Shown here: one piece after another, positions 26,374 to 35,051 of the stretch
Layout of the letters: each line of letters begins with the position of its first letter
Position numbering within the stretch: position 1 is the first letter of the stretch
Source of the DNA: Ruthenibacterium lactatiformans
Lineage (GTDB): Bacteria; Bacillota; Clostridia; Oscillospirales; Ruminococcaceae
Assembly (NCBI RefSeq): GCF_000949455.1
Contig: NZ_JXXK01000003.1
Coordinates: forward strand, 1 to 64,000
Direction: 5' to 3'
DNA: 64,000 nucleotides
Program-made: the position numbers and the translations under genes
Notes under the pieces: model-generated
What the model saw: the letters and a program-made list of their open reading frames with translations, nothing else
Databases searched by the model: none
Told to the model about the DNA's origin: nothing

Positions 26374-27984
26374 TTATTTGTCCTCGTCCTGGTAACGCAG
26401 CGCGTCCGCCACAAAGGCGCGGAACAGCGGATGGGCGCGGTTGGGACGGCTTTTGAACTCGGGATGGTACTGCACGCCTACATAAAACCGTTTGCCCGGC
26501 ACCTCCACAGCCTCCACCAGCCGGCCGTCCGGCGAGGTGCCCGCCAGCACGAGGCCTGCTTCGCGCAGCGCGGTGCGGTACTCATTGTTGAACTCATAGC
26601 GGTGGCGGTGCCGCTCGCTGACCTCCTCTGCACCGTAAGCCTGCGCCATTCGCGTGCCCGGCATGATAACACAGGGGTAACGCCCCAGGCGCATGGTGCC
26701 GCCTTTTTCGTCCAGAGCCTTCTGGTCGGGCATAAGGTCGATGACAGAATGCGCGCCCACGGGATCGAATTCAGAGGAGTTTGCGTCCGCATAGCCCAGC
26801 ATGCTGCGTGCATACTCGATGACAGCGATCTGCATGCCCAGACAGATGCCGAAATAGGGCTTGCCCTGCGTGCGGGCATAATGGGCGGCATGGACCATAC
26901 CCTCGATCCCACGGTCCCCAAAGCCGCCGGGAACCAGAATGCCGTCGCACTCCCGCAGGATATCGTCCGCAGTGTATGGGTTCACCTCCTCGGCCTCCAC
27001 CCATTTGATGTGCACCACCGCGCCCGTCTCGTAGCCCGCATGATACAGGGATTCCATCACCGAAAGATACGCATCGTGCAGCTTGGTGTACTTGCCCACG
27101 ATGGCGATGTTCACGCTGCGCCTGCGCGCGGCGATGCGGGCCAGCATCTCGTTCCAGTCGGTCAGGTCGCAGGGGGGGCAGTCCAGATGCAGCTCGCGGC
27201 ACACGATATCGGACAGGTGGCTGCGCTCCAGCATCAGCGGGGCCTCGTACAGCACGGGCACCGTCAGGTTCTCGATGACGCAGTCCGGCTTGACGTTGCA
27301 GAACAGTGCGATCTTCTGCCGGTTGGCTTCCTCCAGCGGCTCGTCCACGCGGGCGATGATGATATTCGGCATGATGCCCACGCTCTGCAGTTCCTTGACG
27401 GAATGCTGTGTGGGCTTTGTCTTGTGCTCGCCGCTGGATTTGATGTACGGCACCAGCGTGACGTGGATGAACAGACAGTTTTCCCGCCCGGCCTCGATGC
27501 TTACCTGGCGGATGGCCTCCAGAAACGGGGTGGATTCAATGTCGCCCGTGGTGCCGCCGATCTCCGTGATAACAATGTCGGCATCCGTCTTTTTCCCCAC
27601 GGAATAGATAAAGCTTTTGATCTCGCCCGTGATATGGGGAATGACCTGCACCGTCTCGCCCAAATATTCGCCGCGGCGTTCTTTGGTGAGCACGTTCCAG
27701 TATACCTTTCCCGTAGTGAGGTTGGAGTACTTGTTCAGATCCTCGTCGATAAAGCGTTCATAATGCCCCAGGTCCAGGTCGGTCTCCGCGCCGTCCTCGG
27801 TCACGAATACCTCGCCGTGCTGATAGGGGCTCATGGTGCCGGGGTCTACATTGATATACGGGTCCAGCTTCTGGGCCGCCACCTTCAGACCGCGGCTTTT
27901 CAAAAGGCGGCCAAGCGAGGCCGCCGTGATGCCCTTGCCCAGGCCGGACACCACGCCGCCCGTCACAAAAATATACTTCGTCAT
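26374..27984 (-). CDS. pyrG: CTP synthase
   Basis: Makes CTP from UTP using glutamine. The 536-residue protein has the amidoligase domain (KYIFVTGGVVSGLGKGITAASLGRLL, P-loop; MSPYQHGEVFVTEDGAETDLDLGHYERF) and the C-terminal class I glutaminase with catalytic Cys in YFGICLGMQIAVIEYAR and the late His-Pro-Glu in VQYHPEFKSRP. It lies between dapF and dapL in one orientation; it completes the pyrimidine pathway encoded at 43.5-52.3 kb. Confidence 0.97.
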   Translation of the reverse strand: MTKYIFVTGGVVSGLGKGITAASLGRLLKSRGLKVAAQKLDPYINVDPGTMSPYQHGEVFVTEDGAETDLDLGHYERFIDEDLNKYSNLTTGKVYWNVLTKERRGEYLGETVQVIPHITGEIKSFIYSVGKKTDADIVITEIGGTTGDIESTPFLEAIRQVSIEAGRENCLFIHVTLVPYIKSSGEHKTKPTQHSVKELQSVGIMPNIIIARVDEPLEEANRQKIALFCNVKPDCVIENLTVPVLYEAPLMLERSHLSDIVCRELHLDCPPCDLTDWNEMLARIAARRRSVNIAIVGKYTKLHDAYLSVMESLYHAGYETGAVVHIKWVEAEEVNPYTADDILRECDGILVPGGFGDRGIEGMVHAAHYARTQGKPYFGICLGMQIAVIEYARSMLGYADANSSEFDPVGAHSVIDLMPDQKALDEKGGTMRLGRYPCVIMPGTRMAQAYGAEEVSERHRHRYEFNNEYRTALREAGLVLAGTSPDGRLVEAVEVPGKRFYVGVQYHPEFKSRPNRAHPLFRAFVADALRYQDEDK

Positions 27985-28056
27985 ACGCTTTTGCCTCTTT
28001 CCCTTTTCTCTTCCCTCGGGCGCGCGCCCAACCGCGCGCCGCTTTCTGATGCGTTT

Positions 28057-28887
28057 TTACACCTCCACCGTTCCGGTGAACACCTCGACGGCATTGCCCG
28101 TCATCAGCACGGTATCACCCGTGTAACGGATGGTAAGCGTTCCGCCCAGCAGCAGCACGTCCACATCCGTATCCTTTTTGCAATGGCCGTTCAGCACGCT
28201 TGCCACCACGGCCGCGCACGCGCCTGTGCCGCAGGCCATGGTCTCGCCGCTGCCGCGCTCCCACACCCGCATCTTCAAATGTGTTTCATCCAAAATCTGA
28301 ATAAATTCCGTATTCACACCCTCGGGGAACCATTTGCTGTGTTCCATTGCGCCGCCCAGCACAGGCAGATTCAGGCCCGCGGTGTCCGGCACATACACCA
28401 CACAGTGCGGGTTGCCCATGGAGACGCAGGTCATACGCACCGCGCCGCCATTCACCTCCACCAGCTCGTTGACAACTGGCTTTGCAAAGCCTGTCACGGG
28501 AATTTTTTCCGGCGCAAGTTCCGGCGCGCCCATGTCTACGGTCAGCAGGCCCGGCTCTCTGCGGACGATGTGCTTCACGCCCGAAAGCGTTTCTACATCT
28601 GCCGCCGTGCCCGAGGCATATCCGTGGCGGAACAGATATTCCGCCACACAGCGTACGCCGTTTCCGCACATCCTGCCCTCGCTGCCGTCCGCGTTGAACA
28701 TGCGCATCTTTGCATCCGCCGTTTCAGAGGGACAGATGAGAATGACGCCGTCTCCGCCAACGCCCTTGTGCCGGTCGGAGAGCGTGCGAGCCAGCAGCTC
28801 CGGGGCTTCCACGTCCTGTTTGAAGCAATCGATGTAAACATAATCGTTGCCGCAGCCATGCATTTTTGTAAAATCCAGTTTTCCCAT
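28057..28887 (-). CDS. dapF: Diaminopimelate epimerase
   Basis: Cofactor-free epimerase converting LL- to meso-diaminopimelate, the step after dapL. The 276-residue protein has both catalytic cysteines: in MCGNGVRCVAEYL and in MACGTGACAAVVAS. MHGCGNDYVYID opens the fold. It lies between the ANTAR gene and pyrG, all on the minus strand with short gaps. Confidence 0.96.
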   Translation of the reverse strand: MGKLDFTKMHGCGNDYVYIDCFKQDVEAPELLARTLSDRHKGVGGDGVILICPSETADAKMRMFNADGSEGRMCGNGVRCVAEYLFRHGYASGTAADVETLSGVKHIVRREPGLLTVDMGAPELAPEKIPVTGFAKPVVNELVEVNGGAVRMTCVSMGNPHCVVYVPDTAGLNLPVLGGAMEHSKWFPEGVNTEFIQILDETHLKMRVWERGSGETMACGTGACAAVVASVLNGHCKKDTDVDVLLLGGTLTIRYTGDTVLMTGNAVEVFTGTVEV

Positions 28888-28941
28888 AGCAAGTGTCCTC
28901 CCGTTCCGAATCTCCCATACATTCCAGCGGGCCGCGCCCGC

Positions 28942-29526
28942 TCAACAGCCGCCTTCGTACATGCGCAGGATGGCCTGGGCCACTTCCCGGCGCGTACGGC
29001 GGGAATCCATGGCCTCCCGCTCAATGTATTTGTGCGCCTCCGGCTCCGTCAGCAGACGGTACTGGATCAGCGCGCATTTCGCCCGGTCCACCAGACGAAT
29101 GTCGTCGATCTTTTGCTGCAGGATGTTGTTCTGCCGCTGCAAACCCATGATGCGGCGGTTCGCCGCCTGCGCCAGCTTGACAGCCCCAAACAAAAGCGCC
29201 CGGTTCAGCGGTTTCGGCACCACGAATACGCCTGCGTCCTCCACGCGGGCCGCTACCTCGTCGGCCATCTCGGCCTTCACCAGCAGCACCACGCCCGCCC
29301 CTGTGCTCCCGGCCGCAAACACGGCCAGCTCGTGGCCGAACTCGTCCGACAGCGGCGTGTTGATGAGGATGACCTGCCAGTCCGCGTCGGCAAAGCCCCG
29401 CCGCGCCTCGGCGCCGGAAGTCACGGTGGATATGTCCCCCGCGCCCATGTCCGTCAGCACTCCGCACAGCATATCGCGGCCCTTTTCTCCGCTGGATACG
29501 ATCAGCGCGCCCGGCAACGTCCTCAC
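28942..29526 (-). CDS. ANTAR-domain RNA-binding antiterminator with degenerate receiver
   Basis: A 194-residue regulator. Residues 6-115 resemble a receiver domain but lack the acidic pocket (IVSSGEK in place of a DDE stretch) and carry Asn56 (ILINTPL) where the phosphoacceptor Asp is expected; Lys105 (PKPL) remains. A coiled coil (about 125-147) leads into a C-terminal ANTAR domain (about 145-192; DRAKCALIQYRLLTEPEAHKYIEREAMDSRRTRREVAQAIL). ANTAR proteins bind paired hexaloop hairpins and prevent termination. It lies 48 bp after glnA, a conserved clostridial pairing, so nitrogen genes are its likely targets. Confidence 0.88.
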   Translation of the reverse strand: MRTLPGALIVSSGEKGRDMLCGVLTDMGAGDISTVTSGAEARRGFADADWQVILINTPLSDEFGHELAVFAAGSTGAGVVLLVKAEMADEVAARVEDAGVFVVPKPLNRALLFGAVKLAQAANRRIMGLQRQNNILQQKIDDIRLVDRAKCALIQYRLLTEPEAHKYIEREAMDSRRTRREVAQAILRMYEGGC

Positions 29527-29574
29527 CCCCTTGCGGCTCCAAAATATTACATTCTGTAATTCTAAAGTTAAATA

Positions 29575-30891
29575 TTACAAAACTCCGAAATATGCTTCGT
29601 CCTGATATTTTTCCTTATCCCGCGCTGCGAACCAGCGGTTCTGCTCCGCCTGCTTGAGTGCCAGATATTTGCGCGCCGTATCCGCCGAGAGCACTTTCTC
29701 AACAAAGGCCGAACCGCCGGCCCGCGCAATGGCCTCCTCCAGCGAGGCGGGCAGCGCCTCCAGCGCGTCGGCGTTTGCCGTGTACAGGTCGTAGGGCGTC
29801 TCCTCGGCAAGCTCCATCTTCCGTTCCATACCCTCGAAGCCCGCTGCCAGCAGCAATGCAAAGGCCAGATAAGGATTGCACGAGACGTCCGGCATACGCA
29901 CCTCGATGCGCGCATACTCGGGCGCGGGCGCGGCCGGGATGCGGATGAGCTGGCTGCGGTTCTGGTGGCTCCACGCCACATAGCGCGGCGCCTCGAAGCT
30001 GCCGAACCGGGCATAGCTGCCCGGAACCGGATTCGTAAAGGCGCATATCTCGCCCGCGCGGGCCAGCACGCCCGCGATGAACGAACGCATGGCCGGGCTG
30101 TACGCGCCGTCCGGCCCTGGAGCGAAGATGTTTCGGCCTCCCCGTGCCAGCGAAATATTCACATGCATGCCGCTGCCGGGCTTATCCGCCAAGGGCTTGG
30201 GACTGAACGAGCCGTACAGCCCGTTGCGCGCGGCCACCGTCTTGACCACATTTTTAAACGTGATGACGTCGTCCGCCGCTGTAAGCGGTGCGGCGTGCTT
30301 GAAATCCACCTCGTTCTGGCCGGGGCCCTGTTCATGATGGCTGGATTCCGGCCGGATGTTCATTTCCTCCAACGTCAGGCAGATCTCACGCCGGACGTTC
30401 TCGCCCCTGTCCAGGGGCGCGACGTCAAAATAGCCGCCGTTGTCCTGGGGACGCTTGGTGGGCCTGCCCTCCGCGTCCCGCTCAAACAGGTAAAATTCAC
30501 ATTCCGCGCCCACACGGCACTCGTAGCCTGCATCCGCCAGACGGCGCAGGGTCCTGCGCAGGATATGCCTTCCGTCCGCCCCGTAGGGGCTTCCGTCCGC
30601 CGTGCGCACACTGCAGAAAAAACGCACCACGCGCCCCGTCTGCGGCCGCCACGGAAGCACCGAGAGCGTGGCCGCGTCCGGGAACAGGAACAGGTCCGAT
30701 TTATCTACGGGCGCGAAGCCCAAAATGGACGATGCGTCGAAAGAAACCCCCGTTTCGAACGCGCGCGGAAGCTCGCTGGGCATGATGGCGATATTTTTCA
30801 GCGTGCCCATCACATCGCAGAACGCCAGTCGGATGAACTTTACGTCGTTTTCCTCCACAAACTGGAGCACGGCTTGCATCGTCGAATCCAT
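29575..30891 (-). CDS. glnA: Glutamine synthetase type I
   Basis: Makes glutamine from glutamate, ammonia and ATP. The 438-residue GS-I (short alpha-type length) has MGTLKNIAIMPSELP, the metal site EFYLFERD, SSHHEQGPGQNEVDF, MHVNISLARGG, NPVPGSYARFG and the catalytic-flap/ATP region NRSQLIRIPA. A type III synthetase is encoded only 7 kb away. Upstream on the same strand are the glutamate synthase pieces and downstream the ANTAR regulator. Its 113-bp leader has strong GC hairpins (GGCGGGG/CCCCGCC at about 30970-30990) but no clear terminator. Confidence 0.96.
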   Translation of the reverse strand: MDSTMQAVLQFVEENDVKFIRLAFCDVMGTLKNIAIMPSELPRAFETGVSFDASSILGFAPVDKSDLFLFPDAATLSVLPWRPQTGRVVRFFCSVRTADGSPYGADGRHILRRTLRRLADAGYECRVGAECEFYLFERDAEGRPTKRPQDNGGYFDVAPLDRGENVRREICLTLEEMNIRPESSHHEQGPGQNEVDFKHAAPLTAADDVITFKNVVKTVAARNGLYGSFSPKPLADKPGSGMHVNISLARGGRNIFAPGPDGAYSPAMRSFIAGVLARAGEICAFTNPVPGSYARFGSFEAPRYVAWSHQNRSQLIRIPAAPAPEYARIEVRMPDVSCNPYLAFALLLAAGFEGMERKMELAEETPYDLYTANADALEALPASLEEAIARAGGSAFVEKVLSADTARKYLALKQAEQNRWFAARDKEKYQDEAYFGVL

Positions 30892-31004
30892 TGTTTTCCC
30901 TCCGGTTTGGCCGCGCCGTGCGCCGCCTTGCTTTTTTGCGCGCCGGCTGTTGCCGGAACCGCAACAGGCGGGGCAAAGCCCCGCCCGGTGCGCGCCGCGC
31001 GTTG

Positions 31005-31730
31005 TTACGAATAGCAGTACAACTGCCGGTATGGGTTCTGCGTGTTGGGCTCCAGCAGGAAGAAATTCTCCCTCAGGATATCCTCCTGCGCCAGCCCGAA
31101 CACGCCGCAGTATTCCGCCAGATACGGCTCCACGGCCGCCAGGTCATCCTTCCCGGCCCTGCGGGCCGCCACTTGGGCGGGAAGGTCCGGGGGCAGCGTG
31201 TCGCAGCGCAGCAGCATTCTGCCCCCATGCATGCCTGTGCCCACAAAACGGCCCACCGGCGCTCTGCCGCCGCTGCCCAGCCCCAACACGATAATAATGC
31301 CGCCGGCCTGGTATTCGCCCAGAAAGCTGCCCGCCTCGCCGCCGATGATGAGCACCGGCTGCTTTTCCCGGTACGCCTTCATATGGATGCCCGCACGGTA
31401 GCCCGCGTTGCCCCGCACGTAGATTTTCCCGCCGCGCATGGCGTAGCCGGTGGCATCACCGGAAGAACCATGCACGAAGATCGCGCCGTCATTCATGGTA
31501 TCGCCGGTGGCGTCCTGCGCGTTGCCCAGCACCGTGATGCGCGTGCCGTTCAGATATGCGCCCAGCGCGTTTCCGGGCGTGCCTGTCAGCGTCAGCTCTT
31601 TCTTTCCAAGGCCCGCCGCAATATAGCGCTGGCCGTTCACATGCTCCACGGCCAGCGCCGTGTCCGTGCTTTCCCGGATGCGCGCGCAAAGCTCCTTTGC
31701 TGGCATGTTTTTCGCGTCAAGCTTTGTCAT
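31005..31730 (-). CDS. Glutamate synthase GXGXG-domain protein (alpha subunit domain 3)
   Basis: A 241-residue stand-alone version of the C-terminal beta-helix of the glutamate synthase large subunit; repeated G-x-x-G-x-x-x-G turns run through GTPGNALGAYLNGTRITVLGNAQDATGDTMNDGAIFVHGSSGDATGYAMRGGKIYVRGNAGYR (given here only to name the repeat region, residues about 47-110). ATG 31730 is preferred: GGGAGGAG is 7 nt upstream and the ATG shares a base with the upstream stop (TGATG). Structural partner of the other split subunits. Confidence 0.9.
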   Translation of the reverse strand: MTKLDAKNMPAKELCARIRESTDTALAVEHVNGQRYIAAGLGKKELTLTGTPGNALGAYLNGTRITVLGNAQDATGDTMNDGAIFVHGSSGDATGYAMRGGKIYVRGNAGYRAGIHMKAYREKQPVLIIGGEAGSFLGEYQAGGIIIVLGLGSGGRAPVGRFVGTGMHGGRMLLRCDTLPPDLPAQVAARRAGKDDLAAVEPYLAEYCGVFGLAQEDILRENFFLLEPNTQNPYRQLYCYS

Positions 31731-32959
31731 CACACTTCTCCTCCCAGCTGTACCCTGCGGTCCTTTTGGGAAAACGCCATGAGCTGCGGAGATTCCCGGA
31801 TCAGGTCAAAGTCGATCTCCGACAGCGGCTTTTTCTTGCGGATGAGGTCTGTATAAATACCGGCGCGGGATACATCCCCCACCATGATAACGCCCTTGAG
31901 AACGCCGTCTGCCGTGACAAGGCGTTTGTAGCTGCCGTCCCTCTGCACCGTGAAGCTCTCGCCCTCATAACTGCCCGCCGTAATCATGTGCAGGCCGAAC
32001 ACGCCCGAAGCGTTGAGGGCAATGCCCTGCGTGTAATCGGCGCGGCCGCCCGCCATGTTGATGCCCGCCGTCTCGCCCTGCAGCATGGCGTTGGGCCACA
32101 GGGGCAGCATGCGCTTTTCGCCGCTCACCGCGTCGTATCCCTGGGCACAGTCTCCCGCAGCATATACATCGGGAAGCGTGGTGGCACAGCGGCCGTCCAC
32201 CAGGATGCCCCGGTCCACCGCGCCGCCTGCGTCCGCCACCAGCTGCGTGTTCGGCCGCACACCCACGGCCGTTACCAGCACGTCGAATTCCAGCTCCGTT
32301 CCGCTTTGGAGCCGGGCCGTGTTTCCCCGGAATGCGGCCGCGCTGTCGTTCAGGTAAAAACGGACGCCCTTCTCCTCCATACGGGCCTGAACCATGGCGG
32401 CCGCCGTGTCATCCAGTACAGCAGGCAGCACGCGGGGCGCAAGGTCCGCAATGGCGATCTGCGCGCACAGGCCGCGGATGCCCTCGGCGCATTTGACGCC
32501 CGTGAGGCCCGCGCCCAGAATGAGCACGCGGCTCTCCGGCCGCAGCGCCTCAGCCAGAGCCGAGGCGTCGGACAGCGTCTGGAAGCAAAAGGTACGCTCC
32601 ACCGTTTCCAGCCCGGGAATGGGCGGCACGAACGGGCGGCTGCCCGTGGCCGCCAGCAGCCTGTCGTAAGCCAGCCGCTCGCCTGTAGAGAGCCGCACGG
32701 TCCTGTCTCCGGCATCCAGCGTGGTGGCCAGCACGCCGGCTTTCACCGTCACACCGTTCCGGGTAAAAAAGCTGTCCGGCCGGCACCACATTTTGTCCCG
32801 CGTGGTCTTGCCCTCCAGCAGATACGAAATGAGCGGACGGGAATAATTCCACTCCGTCTCTCCTGTAATGAGAATGATCTCGCCGGTTTTGTCCACGGAG
32901 CGGACGCCCTCGATACAGCCGATGGCTGCTGCGCTGCCGCCGATGATGACGTACCTCAT
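31730..32959 (-). CDS. NAD(P)/FAD-dependent oxidoreductase of the glutamate synthase cluster
   Basis: A 409-residue two-dinucleotide-binding flavoprotein. It opens MRYVIIGGSAAAIGCIEGVR (FAD site), has a second Rossmann site SRVLILGAGLTGVKCAEGIRG for NAD(P)H near residue 145, and the ANTQLV...YAAGDCAQG FAD motif near 270. By context it feeds electrons through the adjacent four-cluster ferredoxin to glutamate synthase. It overlaps the ferredoxin stop by 4 bp (ATGA) and the GXGXG start by one base, so the three are translationally coupled. Confidence 0.88.
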   Translation of the reverse strand: MRYVIIGGSAAAIGCIEGVRSVDKTGEIILITGETEWNYSRPLISYLLEGKTTRDKMWCRPDSFFTRNGVTVKAGVLATTLDAGDRTVRLSTGERLAYDRLLAATGSRPFVPPIPGLETVERTFCFQTLSDASALAEALRPESRVLILGAGLTGVKCAEGIRGLCAQIAIADLAPRVLPAVLDDTAAAMVQARMEEKGVRFYLNDSAAAFRGNTARLQSGTELEFDVLVTAVGVRPNTQLVADAGGAVDRGILVDGRCATTLPDVYAAGDCAQGYDAVSGEKRMLPLWPNAMLQGETAGINMAGGRADYTQGIALNASGVFGLHMITAGSYEGESFTVQRDGSYKRLVTADGVLKGVIMVGDVSRAGIYTDLIRKKKPLSEIDFDLIRESPQLMAFSQKDRRVQLGGEV

Positions 32960-33396
32960 GCCCCGGCCCCCCTCTCCTCAAAGACGATGGCCTTGTTTGG
33001 GCAGTGCTCCACGCAGGCGGGTACACCGCCGCTTTGGGTGCACAGCTCGCACTTCTGTACTGCGCCGTGCGCGCCGGGCAGGACAGCGCCATAGGGGCAA
33101 CTGGCCACACAGGTGTAGCAGCCCACACATTTGCTTTCGTCGATGGTGACGACGCCGTCCCGCACCTGCAGCGCACCGGAGATGCAGCCCCGGACGCACA
33201 GCGGCTCACTGCAGTGGCGGCATGCCACCGCGAAGCTGATGCCTCCCGGTCCCTCCTCGATACGGATGTTCGGGTGCACGGCGGCGCCCTTGAGCGCCTT
33301 CACCATGTCGCTTTTGCCCGAATTGGCAAACGCGCAGTAATACTCGCACAGATGGCACCCAAGGCACCACTGTTCGTTCACATAAACACGTTTCAT
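32956..33396 (-). CDS. 4Fe-4S ferredoxin-type electron transfer protein
   Basis: A 146-residue CooF/HycB-like protein with four Cys clusters: CLGCHLCEYYC (residues 11-21), CRHCSEPLCVRGC (about 58-70), CVGCYTCVASC (about 88-98, next to CPYGA) and CELCTQ...CVEHC (about 113-130). Predicted electron carrier between the FAD oxidoreductase and the FMN/Fe-S glutamate synthase core. Its stop overlaps the next gene by ATGA. Confidence 0.9.
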   Translation of the reverse strand: MKRVYVNEQWCLGCHLCEYYCAFANSGKSDMVKALKGAAVHPNIRIEEGPGGISFAVACRHCSEPLCVRGCISGALQVRDGVVTIDESKCVGCYTCVASCPYGAVLPGAHGAVQKCELCTQSGGVPACVEHCPNKAIVFEERGAGA

Positions 33397-33476
33397 TCAC
33401 TTTCCCTCGTTCCCATGCATGCAGGCCGGGCCCCTCTTCCCAGCCGTACGCGCCATCGAAACGGAAGGCGTGCCGA

Positions 33477-34748
33477 TCAAAGCACGATATACTGGTCGCG
33501 CTCCGCGCCAACGGAGACATATTTGATCTTTACGCCGACCGCTTCTTCGATAAATGCGATATACTCGAGCGCCTCCCGCGGCAGCTCTTCTTTTTTCCGG
33601 CAGCCGGAAATATCCGTCCGCCATCCCTTGAACATTTTGTTGACGGGCTTCGCCTGCTCCAGCACATCCCCATAGGGGAAATCATGAATCTCCCTTCCGT
33701 CCAGCTCATAGGCCACGGTAACGGGGATCTCATCCAGCGAATCCAGGATATCCAGCTTCGTCAGCGCGATCTCGTCCGCGCCCTGGGCGCGGCAGCCGTA
33801 GCGGCTGGCCACCACGTCGAACGGGCCGACACGGCGCGGGCGGCCCGTGGCCGCGCCGTACTCTCCGCCGGCGGCACGCAGCTTCTCCGCCTCCTCGCCG
33901 AACAGCTCGCAGGTGAAGGGGCCCTCGCCCACACAGGAGGAATACGCCTTCATGATGCCGATGTTCCGGTCAATCTTATGGTTCGGGATGCCCGCGCCCA
34001 CGGGCGCGTAAGCGCCGATGACGTTCGACGACGACGTATAGGGGTAGATGCCGAAGTCGATGTCGCGCAGCGCGCCCAGCTGGGCCTCGAACAGGATGTT
34101 TTTCCCCGCTTTGGCCGCTTTGTCCAGATACAGCCCAGCGTCGCAGATATAAGGCTTGAGGATGTCGCCGTATTCCACGAGCCACGCCCACATATCATCC
34201 GCGCTGACCGGCGGCCTTCCGTACACGCCCTCTATGGTGAGATTTTTGTAGGCCACGATATCCGCCAGGCGCGCTTTTGTCGTCTCCGGGTGGAACAGAT
34301 CGCCCATGCGCAGGGCCTTTTTCATATATTTGTCGCCGTAAACGGGTGCGATGCCGCGGCGTGTGGAGCCGTATTTCGCATCCGCAAGACGGTCCTCCTC
34401 GTAGCAGTCCAGTAGCTTGTGGTACGGCATGCAGATGACCGCCCGCTCTGAGATCTTCAGATTCTCCGGACTGATTGCAATGCCGCCCCTGCGCAGGTTT
34501 TCGATTTCGTGTACCAGATGCTCCAGATCAATGACCATACCGTTGCCCATCACGTTGACGGTGGTCTCGCGCAGGATGCCGGAGGGCAGCAGATTCAGGA
34601 TAAATTTGCCTTTTTCGTTGATAACGGTGTGGCCGGCGTTGTTTCCGCCCTGATACCGCACGACAATATCGTACTGTTCGCTGAGCAGGTCCACCATACG
34701 GCCCTTGCCCTCGTCGCCCCAGTTTACGCCGGTGATCGCTGTTAACAT
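33477..34748 (-). CDS. purA: Adenylosuccinate synthase
   Basis: Joins IMP and aspartate with GTP on the way to AMP. From ATG 34748 the product is 423 residues and starts LTAITGVNWGDEGKGRMVDLL (GTP-binding GDEGKG; the usual Gln before WGDEGKG is replaced by Asn), with GGNNAGHTV, STRRGIAP, and a guanine-recognition TKLDILD. The gene sits inside the glutamate synthase cluster, between the FMN-core and the ferredoxin gene, which is unusual. A B-family repeat lies just upstream. Confidence 0.95.
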   Translation of the reverse strand: MLTAITGVNWGDEGKGRMVDLLSEQYDIVVRYQGGNNAGHTVINEKGKFILNLLPSGILRETTVNVMGNGMVIDLEHLVHEIENLRRGGIAISPENLKISERAVICMPYHKLLDCYEEDRLADAKYGSTRRGIAPVYGDKYMKKALRMGDLFHPETTKARLADIVAYKNLTIEGVYGRPPVSADDMWAWLVEYGDILKPYICDAGLYLDKAAKAGKNILFEAQLGALRDIDFGIYPYTSSSNVIGAYAPVGAGIPNHKIDRNIGIMKAYSSCVGEGPFTCELFGEEAEKLRAAGGEYGAATGRPRRVGPFDVVASRYGCRAQGADEIALTKLDILDSLDEIPVTVAYELDGREIHDFPYGDVLEQAKPVNKMFKGWRTDISGCRKKEELPREALEYIAFIEEAVGVKIKYVSVGAERDQYIVL

Positions 34749-35051
34749 AATACACTCTCCCTTTCTCCCTTTACGGGCCGCCGCAGCTGCCTGGCGGTCC
34801 GTCCGCAAAAATTTCCGTACAGTTTTATGATACCATGTTTCCAAGCTCACACTTCGCGTCCCGCCCGTGTTCTCTAAGCAACACGGTATCTATGCCGCGA
34901 AGCGGCCTCAGCAAAACCGCACCTGCTGCGGTTTTGCATGGTTCAATGTTCCCAAAGCCCTGTGCGTCAGCACAGGGGCGTGTGCAGCGCACACGCGCAG
35001 CCGCGTAAGCGGCAGTTTTGGGGTTATTATACCATACAGAAGGGGAAAATA
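34749..35051. other. Intergenic region between gltB-core and purA
   Basis: No gene is seen in this 303-bp interval. It holds repeat B2 (34911-35034), a CCGCgaaGCGG hairpin near 34895, and a possible but weak minus-strand -10 (TATCAT at 34832-34827) for purA. Confidence 0.6.
34911..35034. repeat. Structured intergenic repeat family B, copy B2
   Basis: Opens with perfect hairpin GCAAAACCGC / GCGGTTTTGC around a loop containing CCTGC, then GGTTCAATG, two 8-bp hairpins (CCCTGTGC/GCACAGGG and GCGTGTGC/GCACACGC), CCGCgtaaGCGG and GTTATTATA. Matches copy B1 in order. On the minus strand it begins 18 bp after the stop of the glutamate synthase core gene. Confidence 0.78.
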
